A DNA stretch of 31,740 bases from CADCVW01 sp035644935 (GTDB lineage Bacteria > Pseudomonadota > Alphaproteobacteria > Sphingomonadales > Sphingomonadaceae): assembly GCA_035644935.1 (NCBI GenBank), contig DASQNO010000066.1, positions 1 to 31,740 of the forward strand. The letters are read 5' to 3'. Below the pieces are notes generated by a model that made no database searches, was not told the DNA's origin, and worked only from the letters and a program-made list of their open reading frames with translations. The stretch's first letter is position 1. Every line of letters begins with the position of its first letter. The position numbers were made by a program, and so were the translations under genes. Positions 24,248 through 31,724 of the stretch are shown one piece after another.

Positions 24248-24715
24248 TCACGGCGCTTCGGCCAACCCGAACGTTTCCGCATCGAGCCCGAGCGACTTGC
24301 AGATCCGAACCGCGGCGTTGCGTTCTTCCTCGTCGAACCCGCCGTCCGCGTCCGCGATCGCGCAGCAGGTTTCGACCAGCAGCGCCGGGTAGCGGTCCAC
24401 GCCCTTCAAGCGCGCGACCGCCGCCAGCGCCGCGGTTTCGCCTGCCTGCTGGTCGGCGATGAAGCGATCGGTCAACGCCTCGAAAGCCGTCTCGACGTCC
24501 TTTATATTGAACGCCTCAATGGGTTCGAAAGCTCGGATGAGGCCCAGCATGCGGTCTCGCTCCTCATCCGTGACCCAGCCGTCTGCGTAGGCGACCAACG
24601 CGCAGCCGGCGACGATGCCTTTCATCAGGTGGTCGTTACCTGCGCGACGAACTTCCCCGCTCAGATCCCCCTGCGATCGACCGGCAAAGCGGCTTGGCAC
24701 ACGTTGGTGAGGCAT
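24248..24715 (-). CDS. TerB-like tellurite resistance family protein
   Basis: A 155-residue all-helical acidic protein. Two repeated blocks of the TerB fold are visible: ALVAYADGWVTDEERDRM and CAIADADGGFDEEERNAA, each with a DG-x-DEEE metal-binding signature. Tellurite resistance is only the historical family name; metal or stress sensing near the membrane is the usual suggestion. I chose the second ATG (24715) because GGAG lies 6 nt before it but directly abuts the first ATG (24721). It follows terC by 37 nt on the same strand, a common TerC-TerB pairing. Confidence 0.85.
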   Translation of the reverse strand: MPHQRVPSRFAGRSQGDLSGEVRRAGNDHLMKGIVAGCALVAYADGWVTDEERDRMLGLIRAFEPIEAFNIKDVETAFEALTDRFIADQQAGETAALAAVARLKGVDRYPALLVETCCAIADADGGFDEEERNAAVRICKSLGLDAETFGLAEAP

Positions 24716-24758
24716 GATCATCTCCGCTACCGAATGACGTTCAGAAACGACGCTGCCG

Positions 24759-25754
24759 TCAGGCCTTGGCCGGCCAATCCGGCTCCTCCGCGCCGCGCGT
24801 CTTCCATAGCGAGTAGCCGATGCCCGCCCCGATCAGCCCGAAGGTAACCGCCAAGCTCAACACCGGCGGGAACTTGTCGCCGTCCATCAGGAAGTCGGAA
24901 ACGAAGATCTTGGTGCCGATGAACACCAGAACCAGCGCTAGCGCATACTTGAGGTAGTGGAAGCGGTGCACCATGGCAGCGAGGGCAAAGTAAAGCGCGC
25001 GCAGGCCCAGAATCGCCATGATGTTCGACGTGTAGACGATGAACGTGTCCGTGGTGATCGCGAAGATCGCGGGCACCGAGTCGACGGCGAAGACGAGATC
25101 GGCGAGGTTGATAACCACCAGTGCCAGGAACAGCGGCGTCGCGGCCCGCACGAGCTTGCCTGTCTTTGCGTCCGGAACCTTCACGAAGAAATGCTGACCG
25201 TGTAGGTCGGGCGTCACCCGCATGTGCTTGGAAATAAACTTCACGGCCGGGTTGTTGGCGACGTCCATCGGCTTGTCACCGGCGAACAGCATCTTGATGC
25301 CGGTGAGCACCAGGAAAGCCGCGAAGAAGTATAGCACCCAGTACCATTTCTGCACCACGGCCGCGCCGACGCCGATCATGATGCCGCGCAGGACGATCAC
25401 CGCGATGATGCCCCAGAGCAGCGCGCGATACTGGTACATCCGAGGGATCGCGAAATAACTGAAGATCAGGCTGATCACGAAGACGTTGTCGATGGACAGC
25501 GCCTTTTCAATGAAGAAGCCCGTGTAATATTTCATGCCGAGGTCGGCACCCTTCTGGTACCAGACCCAGAGGCCGAACAGCAGCGAGATGCCGATGTAGA
25601 AAGCGGAAAGCTTCAGGCTTTCGGCGATGCCCATCTCGCGATCCTCCTTGTGGAGGACGCCGAGATCGAACGCGGTGAGGGCGACGACGAGGGTCAGAAA
25701 GGCCAGCCAGAACCAAACGGGCGTGCCGAGCCACGCTTGCAGTAGAAATTCCAT
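24759..25754 (-). CDS. TerC family integral membrane protein (Alx-like)
   Basis: A 331-residue protein with about nine hydrophobic helices. TerC/Alx proteins are linked to manganese export and to metal loading of exported proteins. Signature segments are ALTAFDLGVLHK, FIEKALSIDNVFVISLIF, NLADLVFAVDSVPAIFAIT and YTSNIMAILGLRALYF, containing the acidic residues conserved in the membrane helices. It opens with MEFLLQAWLGTPVWFW. The ribosome binding site GGGG (25762-25765) can pair with CCCC in the leader, suggesting control at initiation. It is the first gene of a terC-terB unit. Confidence 0.92.
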   Translation of the reverse strand: MEFLLQAWLGTPVWFWLAFLTLVVALTAFDLGVLHKEDREMGIAESLKLSAFYIGISLLFGLWVWYQKGADLGMKYYTGFFIEKALSIDNVFVISLIFSYFAIPRMYQYRALLWGIIAVIVLRGIMIGVGAAVVQKWYWVLYFFAAFLVLTGIKMLFAGDKPMDVANNPAVKFISKHMRVTPDLHGQHFFVKVPDAKTGKLVRAATPLFLALVVINLADLVFAVDSVPAIFAITTDTFIVYTSNIMAILGLRALYFALAAMVHRFHYLKYALALVLVFIGTKIFVSDFLMDGDKFPPVLSLAVTFGLIGAGIGYSLWKTRGAEEPDWPAKA

Positions 25755-25920
25755 GTCAAAACCCCGTTGCGCCCAAGAGAGCGCGCGCGTTGTCAGGGGT
25801 TGCCGGAAGGCGACGACCAGGCCTCACATCGAGCGCGCTCGATGCGGTCCGACATCACGATGCTCGTATCAGCATCGCCAGAGGGGCCCGGCCCGCGAAC
25901 CGCTGATTAGAGCGGTTCGC
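25755..25920 (-). promoter_or_regulatory. hairpin-rich 5' leader of terC, candidate regulatory RNA
   Basis: The leader can form at least four stems. These are 25895-25920 (perfect 10-bp GCGAACCGCT/AGCGGTTCGC, 6-nt loop), 25859-25876 (6-bp GATGCT/AGCATC), 25827-25844 (18-nt perfect palindrome CATCGAGCG/CGCTCGATG), and a long-range pairing of 25796-25801 with 25760-25765 that would hide the GGGG ribosome binding site. TerC/Alx genes are often preceded by the yybP-ykoY manganese riboswitch, but its GGGGAGUA loop is not seen here. Whether this is a divergent member or another element is open. Confidence 0.45.
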
Positions 25921-26092
25921 CAATAATGCAAGAGCCGCAAACCCGTTTATCGTTTCCGCTGCCTCGTTGACGCAATTAGTCCCGGTTGGAGGCGACCTCG
26001 ATAGCCGGCCCGCGCCATGGCGAATGCGGGGGAGGGAACCAGCGTGCGCTCGGGGCCAACCCTGCCGCTGGACACACGCCGGGCGCCTTTCA
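25921..26092. other. remaining intergenic region between terC leader and the TonB receptor stop
   Basis: No gene. A weak stem CCAGCG (26039-26044) / CGCTGG (26066-26071) lies just beyond the receptor stop on the minus strand, without a T run. The upstream part probably holds the terC promoter, but I cannot point to convincing boxes. Confidence 0.4.
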
Positions 26093-28177
26093 TCAAAAGC
26101 CGATACGCGCCGTCACCCGGAGATCGCGTCCGGCGAGCGGGGCGAAGTCCTTGAGGAAGCTTGCGTGCCGGCGGGCCGTGACGTCGAAGATGTTGTTGGC
26201 GGACAACAGGATCGTCGTGTTGCGGTTGTTCGCAAATGGGCGGAACGACACTGACGCGTTGACCATGGTGTAGCCCTTGGTCGGCGTTTCGAAGCCTGCG
26301 ACGCGATCCTGATCGTCGACATGCTCGACCTCCGCGCGCGCGTTGAGGTTGCTCGACTGCAACTCGATGCCGCCGAGCAGGCGCAGCGGCGGGATGCGCG
26401 GCGCGGGACCCGTCGACTTGATCCGCGCGCGGACATAGTCGGCCACCCCGTCGACGTTGAGCGCGAAGTCGCCGAGTTGCGCGAGGCGGAGCGAGCCCTC
26501 GACTTCGAAACCGTAGTAGCGCGCATCGTTCTGAAAAAACTGGAACACGGGCAGGTCGTCCTCGATCTCGCCGGTGTCCTGTTCGTAGATATAATCGTCG
26601 AAGCGGATGTAATAGGCCGACGCGCCAAAGCTGTAGCGCTCGCCCGTGCCGCGCAGCGTTAGTTCGGCGCCGTTGCTCTTCTCTTTCGTGAAGCTTGGGT
26701 CGCCTATCTCGAACGACTGCGTGCCGGCGTGCGGACCGTTGGCGTAGAGTTCCTCGGCCGCGGGCGCGCGTTCGCTGTGCGACAGGTTGATGCCAGCGCG
26801 AAGGCGCGAGCCCAAGCCGACGCTCGCGCCGAGCGATCCCGAATAGGTGTTGAAGCGGCGGCTAATGTCCGGGTTGCCCAGATCCTCGTCGGCGTCCGCG
26901 CGAACGCGCGTGCGCTCGTATCGCGCGCCGGCTTCGGCCTGGAACGGGCCGACGGTGAAGGTCTGCAGCGTAAAGAGGCCGAGCTGGCGCGTGGCGCTCC
27001 GCGGCAGGAATTTCTCTTCGCCGACGACGTTAAAGTCGCGAATCAGTGCTTGCCCGCCGATGGCGCCGCGCCAGCCGCCGCGCTCGCGCTGGACGAACTC
27101 GAGCCGCGCCTCGCCGGCCTCGTTGAAGAAGGTCGTCCCGATCTCGCCCGTGTCCTCCAGCTCGTTGTGTCGGTAGTCGGCGTGTCCCAGGCGCATCCGC
27201 GCGCTTTCGAAAAGCCCGCCGGGGATGTCGACCTCGCCGCGTGCATCAACGCGCGTCTGCTTGACGTCCAGCCGCACTTCCTCGGCCTCGCCCTCCGGAT
27301 CGAGCGAGAAGCGGACGGGTACGCCGTAAAGGCTGTCGTAGCGCGACACGGATACGCCGAAATTGCCGCCGGTACCGACATAGGCGACGCCCCCCGCGTA
27401 ATCGTAGGTGCGCGCGGCGCTGTTGGGCAGCTTGCCGCGAAGCGTTGCGAGCTCCCGAATCTCCGCATCGGCGCTGGCCGCCGCCTGCTCCCGCAAGGGC
27501 CGCGACAGGATGAATCCGCCCGTATCGAGGTCGTCGGTCTTGAGGTAGCTGCCGTCGACATGGAGCACAAACCCGCTGCCGATCGGCGCGTCCACGGCTC
27601 CCGCCACCGACCGCTCGTTCGCTGCCGAGCCGTAGCTGGCGAGACCCTCGACATGGATCGCCTCGTCGGGCAGCCGGCGTGGGATGCGGCTGTCGACGAC
27701 GTTGACGACCCCGCCGATCGCGGACGACCCGAACAGCAGCGCCGACGGGCCGCGCAGCACCTCGATTCGGTCGGCGAGCAGCGGGTTAATCGCAACGGCA
27801 TGATCAACGCTGGTGTTGGACACGTCGAAGCTGCCGATGCCGTCGGTCAGGACGCGGATGCGCTCGCCCTGGAAGCCGCGCAGCACGGGGCGCGACGCGT
27901 TGGGGCCGAACGAGGTCGCCGATACGCCAGGTTGGCGCTGCAAGGTCTCGCCGATCGTCGGGCGCAGCTCCCGCACGAGGTCTTCGCCAGTCAGAACGGA
28001 GGTTCCGGACAGAACGTCGACCCGGTTGCGCAAGAATGGCGCGGTGACGATGATCTCCTCGCTTTCCGGCGTGTGATAGTCGGTCGTGCGGGTGGGGGTG
28101 GAGCTCGCGTCCTGCGCGTGCAGCGGGGAAATGAACGTGGATCCGGCTACGCCGGCGAGCAGAAGATAACGGGTCAT
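26093..28177 (-). CDS. TonB-dependent outer-membrane receptor, ZnuD-like (probable zinc or metal uptake)
   Basis: A 694-residue receptor driven by the TonB-ExbBD complex. It has a signal peptide (MTRYLLLAGVAGSTFISPLHA) and a TonB-box-like EEIIVTAP. The plug domain runs from VLTGEDLVREL through TIGETLQRQPGV, FGPNASRPVLRGF, IEVLRGPSALLFGSSAIGGVVNVVD. The 22-strand barrel ends in the terminal Phe of RVTARIGF. The plug wording closely follows ZnuD zinc receptors (GPNASRPVxRG, DHAVAxxPLLA). Possible metal-binding loops are not especially His-rich, so zinc is likely but not proven. The ATG at 28177 is preceded by AAGGA. A promoter and a dyad lie just upstream, and a tiny cysteine peptide gene lies 123 nt further upstream. 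Confidence 0.9.
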   Translation of the reverse strand: MTRYLLLAGVAGSTFISPLHAQDASSTPTRTTDYHTPESEEIIVTAPFLRNRVDVLSGTSVLTGEDLVRELRPTIGETLQRQPGVSATSFGPNASRPVLRGFQGERIRVLTDGIGSFDVSNTSVDHAVAINPLLADRIEVLRGPSALLFGSSAIGGVVNVVDSRIPRRLPDEAIHVEGLASYGSAANERSVAGAVDAPIGSGFVLHVDGSYLKTDDLDTGGFILSRPLREQAAASADAEIRELATLRGKLPNSAARTYDYAGGVAYVGTGGNFGVSVSRYDSLYGVPVRFSLDPEGEAEEVRLDVKQTRVDARGEVDIPGGLFESARMRLGHADYRHNELEDTGEIGTTFFNEAGEARLEFVQRERGGWRGAIGGQALIRDFNVVGEEKFLPRSATRQLGLFTLQTFTVGPFQAEAGARYERTRVRADADEDLGNPDISRRFNTYSGSLGASVGLGSRLRAGINLSHSERAPAAEELYANGPHAGTQSFEIGDPSFTKEKSNGAELTLRGTGERYSFGASAYYIRFDDYIYEQDTGEIEDDLPVFQFFQNDARYYGFEVEGSLRLAQLGDFALNVDGVADYVRARIKSTGPAPRIPPLRLLGGIELQSSNLNARAEVEHVDDQDRVAGFETPTKGYTMVNASVSFRPFANNRNTTILLSANNIFDVTARRHASFLKDFAPLAGRDLRVTARIGF

Positions 28178-28205
28178 GTAATCAGGCTTCCTTGAACAGA
28201 CCGCC

Positions 28206-28234
28206 CTTTTAAACACGACGTTACATCATATCAA
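28206..28234 (-). promoter_or_regulatory. putative sigma-70-type promoter of the TonB receptor gene
   Basis: On the minus strand TTGATA (28229-28234, five of six matches to TTGACA) and TAAAAG (28206-28211, four of six) are separated by exactly 17 nt, and the last base of the -10 lies 28 nt before the start codon. The local AT richness stands out against the GC-rich surroundings. Confidence 0.5.
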
Positions 28235-28238
28235 CATC
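28217..28238. promoter_or_regulatory. dyad overlapping the receptor promoter, candidate metal-regulator operator
   Basis: GACGTT-N10-AACATC, arms matching at five of six positions over 22 bp and covering the -35 element and spacer. Position and AT-rich centre suit a Fur-family (Zur-like) repressor, but the half-site spacing is not that of the classical Zur box, so the regulator is not identified. Confidence 0.35.
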
Positions 28239-28300
28239 GGTTCGCCGCGTTCGGTTGTCGGATCGCCCGCGAGTGCCTTTCCGCGCTACGCGCCTTGCCG

Positions 28301-28417
28301 TCAGCAGCAGGGCAAGCCGCAGGCCTTTGCGAGCGCATGCAGAGCATCAGGCGCTGCGGCGTAAGCGGCGGAGCCGGAGGCGAGAAGCACCAAAGCGGCG
28401 GCGATCGACTTCTTCAT
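28301..28417 (-). CDS. 38-residue secreted cysteine peptide (CGLPCC C-terminus)
   Basis: A short gene with a good ribosome binding site (GGGAG, 7 nt before the ATG at 28417). The peptide opens with a textbook signal sequence, MKKSIAAALVLLASGSAAYA. The mature part is about 18 residues, AAPDALHALAKACGLPCC, with three cysteines (C33, C37, C38) and one histidine. The product would be exported and could bind a soft metal or be crosslinked. It lies upstream of, and co-directional with, the ZnuD-like receptor, with the receptor promoter between them. I know of no named family; a fortuitous ORF is possible, but the combination of SD, signal peptide and clustered Cys is unlikely by chance. Confidence 0.55.
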   Translation of the reverse strand: MKKSIAAALVLLASGSAAYAAAPDALHALAKACGLPCC

Positions 28418-28469
28418 GGCGAAACTCCCGTGTATGATCCGTGGAATGTAGACGCGCGTGCGCCCGATG

Positions 28470-29678
28470 TCACTTTTGTTCGGCCTGCCGTCGCGCGGTC
28501 GTCACCATGGCGATCTTCGCTTCGCTGAGGCCCGCCGCGGTCAGTACTTTCCGGCTGTCCGCGCCCAGCGCCGGCCCGGCGTCGCCGATCGCGCCCGGCG
28601 TGCCACCGAACCGCGTCGGAATGCCGGGAAAGCGCAGGCGGCCGTCGGGCGTGTCGCGCTCTTCCCAGAACCCGGTGGCGAGAAGATGCGGGTCCACGAG
28701 CAGGTCGGCCGGGCTATTGATCGGCGTCGCGGGGATCTGCGCCTGCCGCAGCAGCGGGAGCCATTCGGCCGTGGTGCGGCTCTGCATCACGTCCGCGAGG
28801 CGCCCTAGCACCGCGCCGATATTCTCCGTGCGGCTGCGCATCGTCGCGAAGGCGGAGTCGCGCGACCAGTCCGGATGGCCCAGCACGGCGAAGAACGCCG
28901 CCCATTGCCGGTCGGTGTAGATCATGACGCCCAGATGGCCGTCGGCGGTCCGGTAGGGTCGCCGCGTCGGCGACGTCACGCGCGGATATTCGGGCGGACC
29001 GATCGCCGGATCGAACAGCGACCCGCACAGATGCTCGGTCATGGCGAACGACACCATCGTTTCGAACATCGGCACCTCGATCTCCTGGCCGGCGCCGGTC
29101 TTCTCGCGCGCGTAGAGCGCGGCGATGATGGCGTAGGCGCCCGTCAGGCCGGCGACCTTGTCGGCGACCACGGTGGCAAGATAGGTCGGCTCCCCGCCCG
29201 ACAGCCTCGCCTGCAGCGCCACGAGGCCTGAGGCGGCCTGGACGATGTCGTCATAGGCTGGGTGGTCAGCATAGGGACCGCCGGCCCCGAAGCCGTACAG
29301 GTTGGCGTAGACGATCCGCGGGTTCGCCGCGCGCACCGCGTCGTAGCCGAGGCCCAACCGCCCGATCGCAGCGGCGCGCATGGAGTGCACGAACACGTCG
29401 GCGTCGCCCGCCAGGCGGAGCAGGACGTCGCGCGCGGCAGGCTGCTTGAGATCCAGCACCAGGCTGCGCTTACCGCGATTGAGGTTCATGAACATCGCGC
29501 CGCGGTCCGGCTCCGGCCCGGGCGGCAGATGCCGCGTCGTATCGCCGTCCGGGCTCTCCACCTTGACGACGTCCGCGCCCAGATCCGCGAAGATCTGCGT
29601 CGCGTATGGGCCCATGATGACGCTGGTCAGGTCCAGCACGCGTACGCCCGCGAGCGGGCCTTGGCCGCGCCCGCTCAA
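28470..29678 (-). CDS. CaiB/BaiF family (class III) CoA-transferase
   Basis: Transfers CoA between carboxylic acids through an aspartyl-CoA intermediate. The 402-residue protein has normal family length. Seen are LAGVRVLDLTSVIMGPYATQIFAD-type N-terminus, VKVESPDGD, LNRGKRSLVLDLK, and the catalytic region AYDDIVQAASG (Asp143 or Asp144), then GYDAV earlier and the C-terminal block PATPINSPADLL. I chose the TTG at 29678, which overlaps the thiolase stop (TTGA) and places the conserved LxGVRVLDL at the right distance; a longer frame to 29882 runs through the thiolase and is not real. Substrate unknown; the operon suggests acyl-CoA catabolism. Confidence 0.88.
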   Translation of the reverse strand: MSGRGQGPLAGVRVLDLTSVIMGPYATQIFADLGADVVKVESPDGDTTRHLPPGPEPDRGAMFMNLNRGKRSLVLDLKQPAARDVLLRLAGDADVFVHSMRAAAIGRLGLGYDAVRAANPRIVYANLYGFGAGGPYADHPAYDDIVQAASGLVALQARLSGGEPTYLATVVADKVAGLTGAYAIIAALYAREKTGAGQEIEVPMFETMVSFAMTEHLCGSLFDPAIGPPEYPRVTSPTRRPYRTADGHLGVMIYTDRQWAAFFAVLGHPDWSRDSAFATMRSRTENIGAVLGRLADVMQSRTTAEWLPLLRQAQIPATPINSPADLLVDPHLLATGFWEERDTPDGRLRFPGIPTRFGGTPGAIGDAGPALGADSRKVLTAAGLSEAKIAMVTTARRQAEQK

Positions 29679-30844
29679 CGCAGCGCCTCGATGATCGTCA
29701 CGTTGGCGATGCCGCCGCCTTCGCACATCGTCTGAAGGCCGTAGCGCAACCCCCGGGCATGCAACGCGTGGACCAGCGTCGCCATCAGCTTGGTGCCCGT
29801 CGCGCCCAGCGGATGGCCGAGCGCGATGGCGCCGCCGTTGACGTTGAGCCGGGCCGGGTCGGCGCCCGTCGCCTGCAGCCACGCCATCGGCACGGACGCG
29901 AACGCCTCGTTGACCTCGAACAGGTCGATCTCGTCCAGCCGCATGCCCGCGCGCGTTAACCCCCGCGCCGTCGCCGGGATCGGCTCCTCCAGCATGATCA
30001 CCGGATCGCCCGCGGTCACGGTCAGGTTGTGGATGCGCGCAAGGGGGGTCAGGCCATGCGTCGCCAGCGCCCGTTCCGACACCACCAGCACGGCGGACGC
30101 GCCGTCGGTGATCTGGCTGGCGTTGGCGGCGGTAATCGTGCCGCCTTCCTGCAACGGCTTGACCGCGCCGATGCCTTCCAGCGTCGCGTCGTAGCGTATG
30201 CCTTCGTCAGCGTCATGCGTGCCATCCCCACCGGGCGTGGCCAGCGGCACGATCTCCTTGCGGAACGCACCCGCGGCAGTCGCCCCCGCAGCCTTGCGAT
30301 GACTTTCCAGCGCGAACGCGTCCATGTCCTCGCGGCCGAAGCCGTATTTGTGCGCGATCATCTGCGCGCCGGTGAACTGGCTGAACTCGGCGACGCCGTA
30401 GCGGTCCTGAATGCGCTGGCTCCAAGGGCCGGAACCGATGCCGGCTTTCGCATGCAGCGACCAATTGGACCCCATCGGCACGCGCGACATGCTTTCGACC
30501 CCGGCGGCGAGCACGACATCCTGCGTTCCCGACATCACCGCCTGCGCCGCGAACTGGATCGCCTGCTGCGACGACCCGCACTGCCGGTCGATCGTCACCG
30601 CCGGCACGCTGTCGGGCAGCGAGGAGGCCATGACGACGTTGCGGCCGAGCTGGAACGCCTGTTCGCCCGCCTGGCTGACGCAGCCGAGGATGACGTCCTC
30701 GATGGCCGCCGGATCGATCCCGGTGCGCGCCAGGATCGCGTCCACCACCGCGCCGCCCAGATCGGCGGGGTGCCAGCCGGCGAGCCGTCCGCCCCGCCGC
30801 CCTCCCGCGGTGCGCGCCGCATCGACGATATACGCCTCCGCCAC
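29675..30844 (-). CDS. acetyl-CoA C-acyltransferase (thiolase)
   Basis: A 389-residue thiolase that cleaves 3-oxoacyl-CoA to acetyl-CoA and a shorter acyl-CoA, or acts in condensation. The nucleophilic Cys89 lies in DRQCGSSQQAI, the His in GGAIALGHPLGATG and the second Cys in TMCEGGGIAN; NEAFA is also present. The usual CxGGGxG motif reads CEGGGIA, as in some FadA/FadI-like degradative enzymes. The start is a GTG at 30844, 1 nt after the fghA stop, and the stop overlaps the TTG of the CoA-transferase. All three genes thus form a tight minus-strand operon. Confidence 0.92.
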   Translation of the reverse strand: MAEAYIVDAARTAGGRRGGRLAGWHPADLGGAVVDAILARTGIDPAAIEDVILGCVSQAGEQAFQLGRNVVMASSLPDSVPAVTIDRQCGSSQQAIQFAAQAVMSGTQDVVLAAGVESMSRVPMGSNWSLHAKAGIGSGPWSQRIQDRYGVAEFSQFTGAQMIAHKYGFGREDMDAFALESHRKAAGATAAGAFRKEIVPLATPGGDGTHDADEGIRYDATLEGIGAVKPLQEGGTITAANASQITDGASAVLVVSERALATHGLTPLARIHNLTVTAGDPVIMLEEPIPATARGLTRAGMRLDEIDLFEVNEAFASVPMAWLQATGADPARLNVNGGAIALGHPLGATGTKLMATLVHALHARGLRYGLQTMCEGGGIANVTIIEALR

Positions 30845-30845
30845 G

Positions 30846-31682
30846 CTAGCACCCCAGACGCTGCGCGTGCCAGCGCAGATGGTCTTCGATGAAGGTGGAA
30901 ACGAAGCCGTAGCCGTGGTCGTAGCCGTCCTGCATGCGAAGGGTCAGAGGAAGGCCCGCGGCGCGGCAGGCGTCGGCGAGGAGGTGGGGGCGGAGCTGGT
31001 CGGCGAGGAAGTTGTCGGCGGTTCCCTGGTCCACGAGCAGCTCGGGCAGCCGCGCGCCGTAGCCGATCAGCGACACCGCGTCATGCGCGTGCCAGGCCGA
31101 GCGATCCTCGCCCAGATAGAAGCGGAACGCCTTTTCGCCCCAGGGCACCTGGCTGGGCGCGACGATCGGCGCGAACGCGGATACGGAGCGAAATCGGTCG
31201 GGATTGCGCAGCGCCAGCGTCAGCGCGCCGTGTCCGCCCATGGAATGGCCGGTAATGCCCTGCGCGTCCATGTCGGCGGGAAAGCGCTCCGCGATCAGTC
31301 GCGGCAGTTCGTCGAGGATGTAGCTGGCCATGCGGAAGTTGGCCGCCCAGGGGGGCTCCGTCGCGTCGAGGTAGAAGCCCGCGCCCTGGCCGAAATCATA
31401 GCCGTCGGCGTCGGGTACGCCCGCCCCGCGCGGCGATGTGTCGGGTGCGACCAGGATCAGGCCGAGTTCGGCGCAGACGCGCTGGTAGCCGCCCTTGTCC
31501 ATCACGTTGGCGTGGGTGCAGGTCAGGCCCGACAGGAACCAGACGACCGGCAGCCTGGCGCCCTTCGCCGCTTGCGGCGGCAGGTAGACGGCGAACGTCA
31601 TCGGCGTGCCGGTCTCGCGGCTGGCATGGCGATAGACGCCTTGCGTGCCGCCGAAGCTTTTGAAGGTGGAGAGGGTTTCCAT
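30846..31682 (-). CDS. fghA: S-formylglutathione hydrolase
   Basis: Hydrolyses S-formylglutathione to formate and glutathione, the second step of glutathione-dependent formaldehyde removal. It is a cytoplasmic alpha/beta-hydrolase (esterase D family) of 278 residues. The catalytic triad is visible as Ser147 in GHSMGGHGAL, Asp223 in GTADNF and His256 in YDHGYGF. The block SGLTCTHANVMDKGG is diagnostic. The partner adhC (S-hydroxymethylglutathione dehydrogenase) often lies just upstream, which here would be outside the window. The downstream thiolase follows after 1 nt. Confidence 0.95.
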   Translation of the reverse strand: METLSTFKSFGGTQGVYRHASRETGTPMTFAVYLPPQAAKGARLPVVWFLSGLTCTHANVMDKGGYQRVCAELGLILVAPDTSPRGAGVPDADGYDFGQGAGFYLDATEPPWAANFRMASYILDELPRLIAERFPADMDAQGITGHSMGGHGALTLALRNPDRFRSVSAFAPIVAPSQVPWGEKAFRFYLGEDRSAWHAHDAVSLIGYGARLPELLVDQGTADNFLADQLRPHLLADACRAAGLPLTLRMQDGYDHGYGFVSTFIEDHLRWHAQRLGC

Positions 31683-31700
31683 GGGGACACCGTTGCCGTT

Positions 31701-31724
31701 CGTCCCGAGCGAAGTCGAGGGGCG
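31701..31724. repeat. GAGCGAAG-type intergenic repeat upstream of fghA
   Basis: CGTCCCGAGCGAAGTCGAGG followed by GGCG forms an imperfect dyad (CGTCCC / GGGGCG). I recognise the wording as a short dispersed intergenic element common in sphingomonads; only one copy is visible here. Confidence 0.4.

Noticed and set aside
24248..25754. Tellurite resistance operon
   Set aside because: Only TerC- and TerB-like proteins are present, without TerZ/A/D/E; such pairs usually have metal or envelope stress roles.
25755..25920. yybP-ykoY manganese riboswitch
   Set aside because: The conserved GGGGAGUA loop is not found on the correct strand, so I describe it only as a structured leader.
26020..26080. Cobalamin riboswitch before the TonB receptor region
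   Set aside because: GGGAACCAGCG and GCCGCTGG superficially resemble B12 elements, but the B12 box is lacking and the location is downstream of the receptor.
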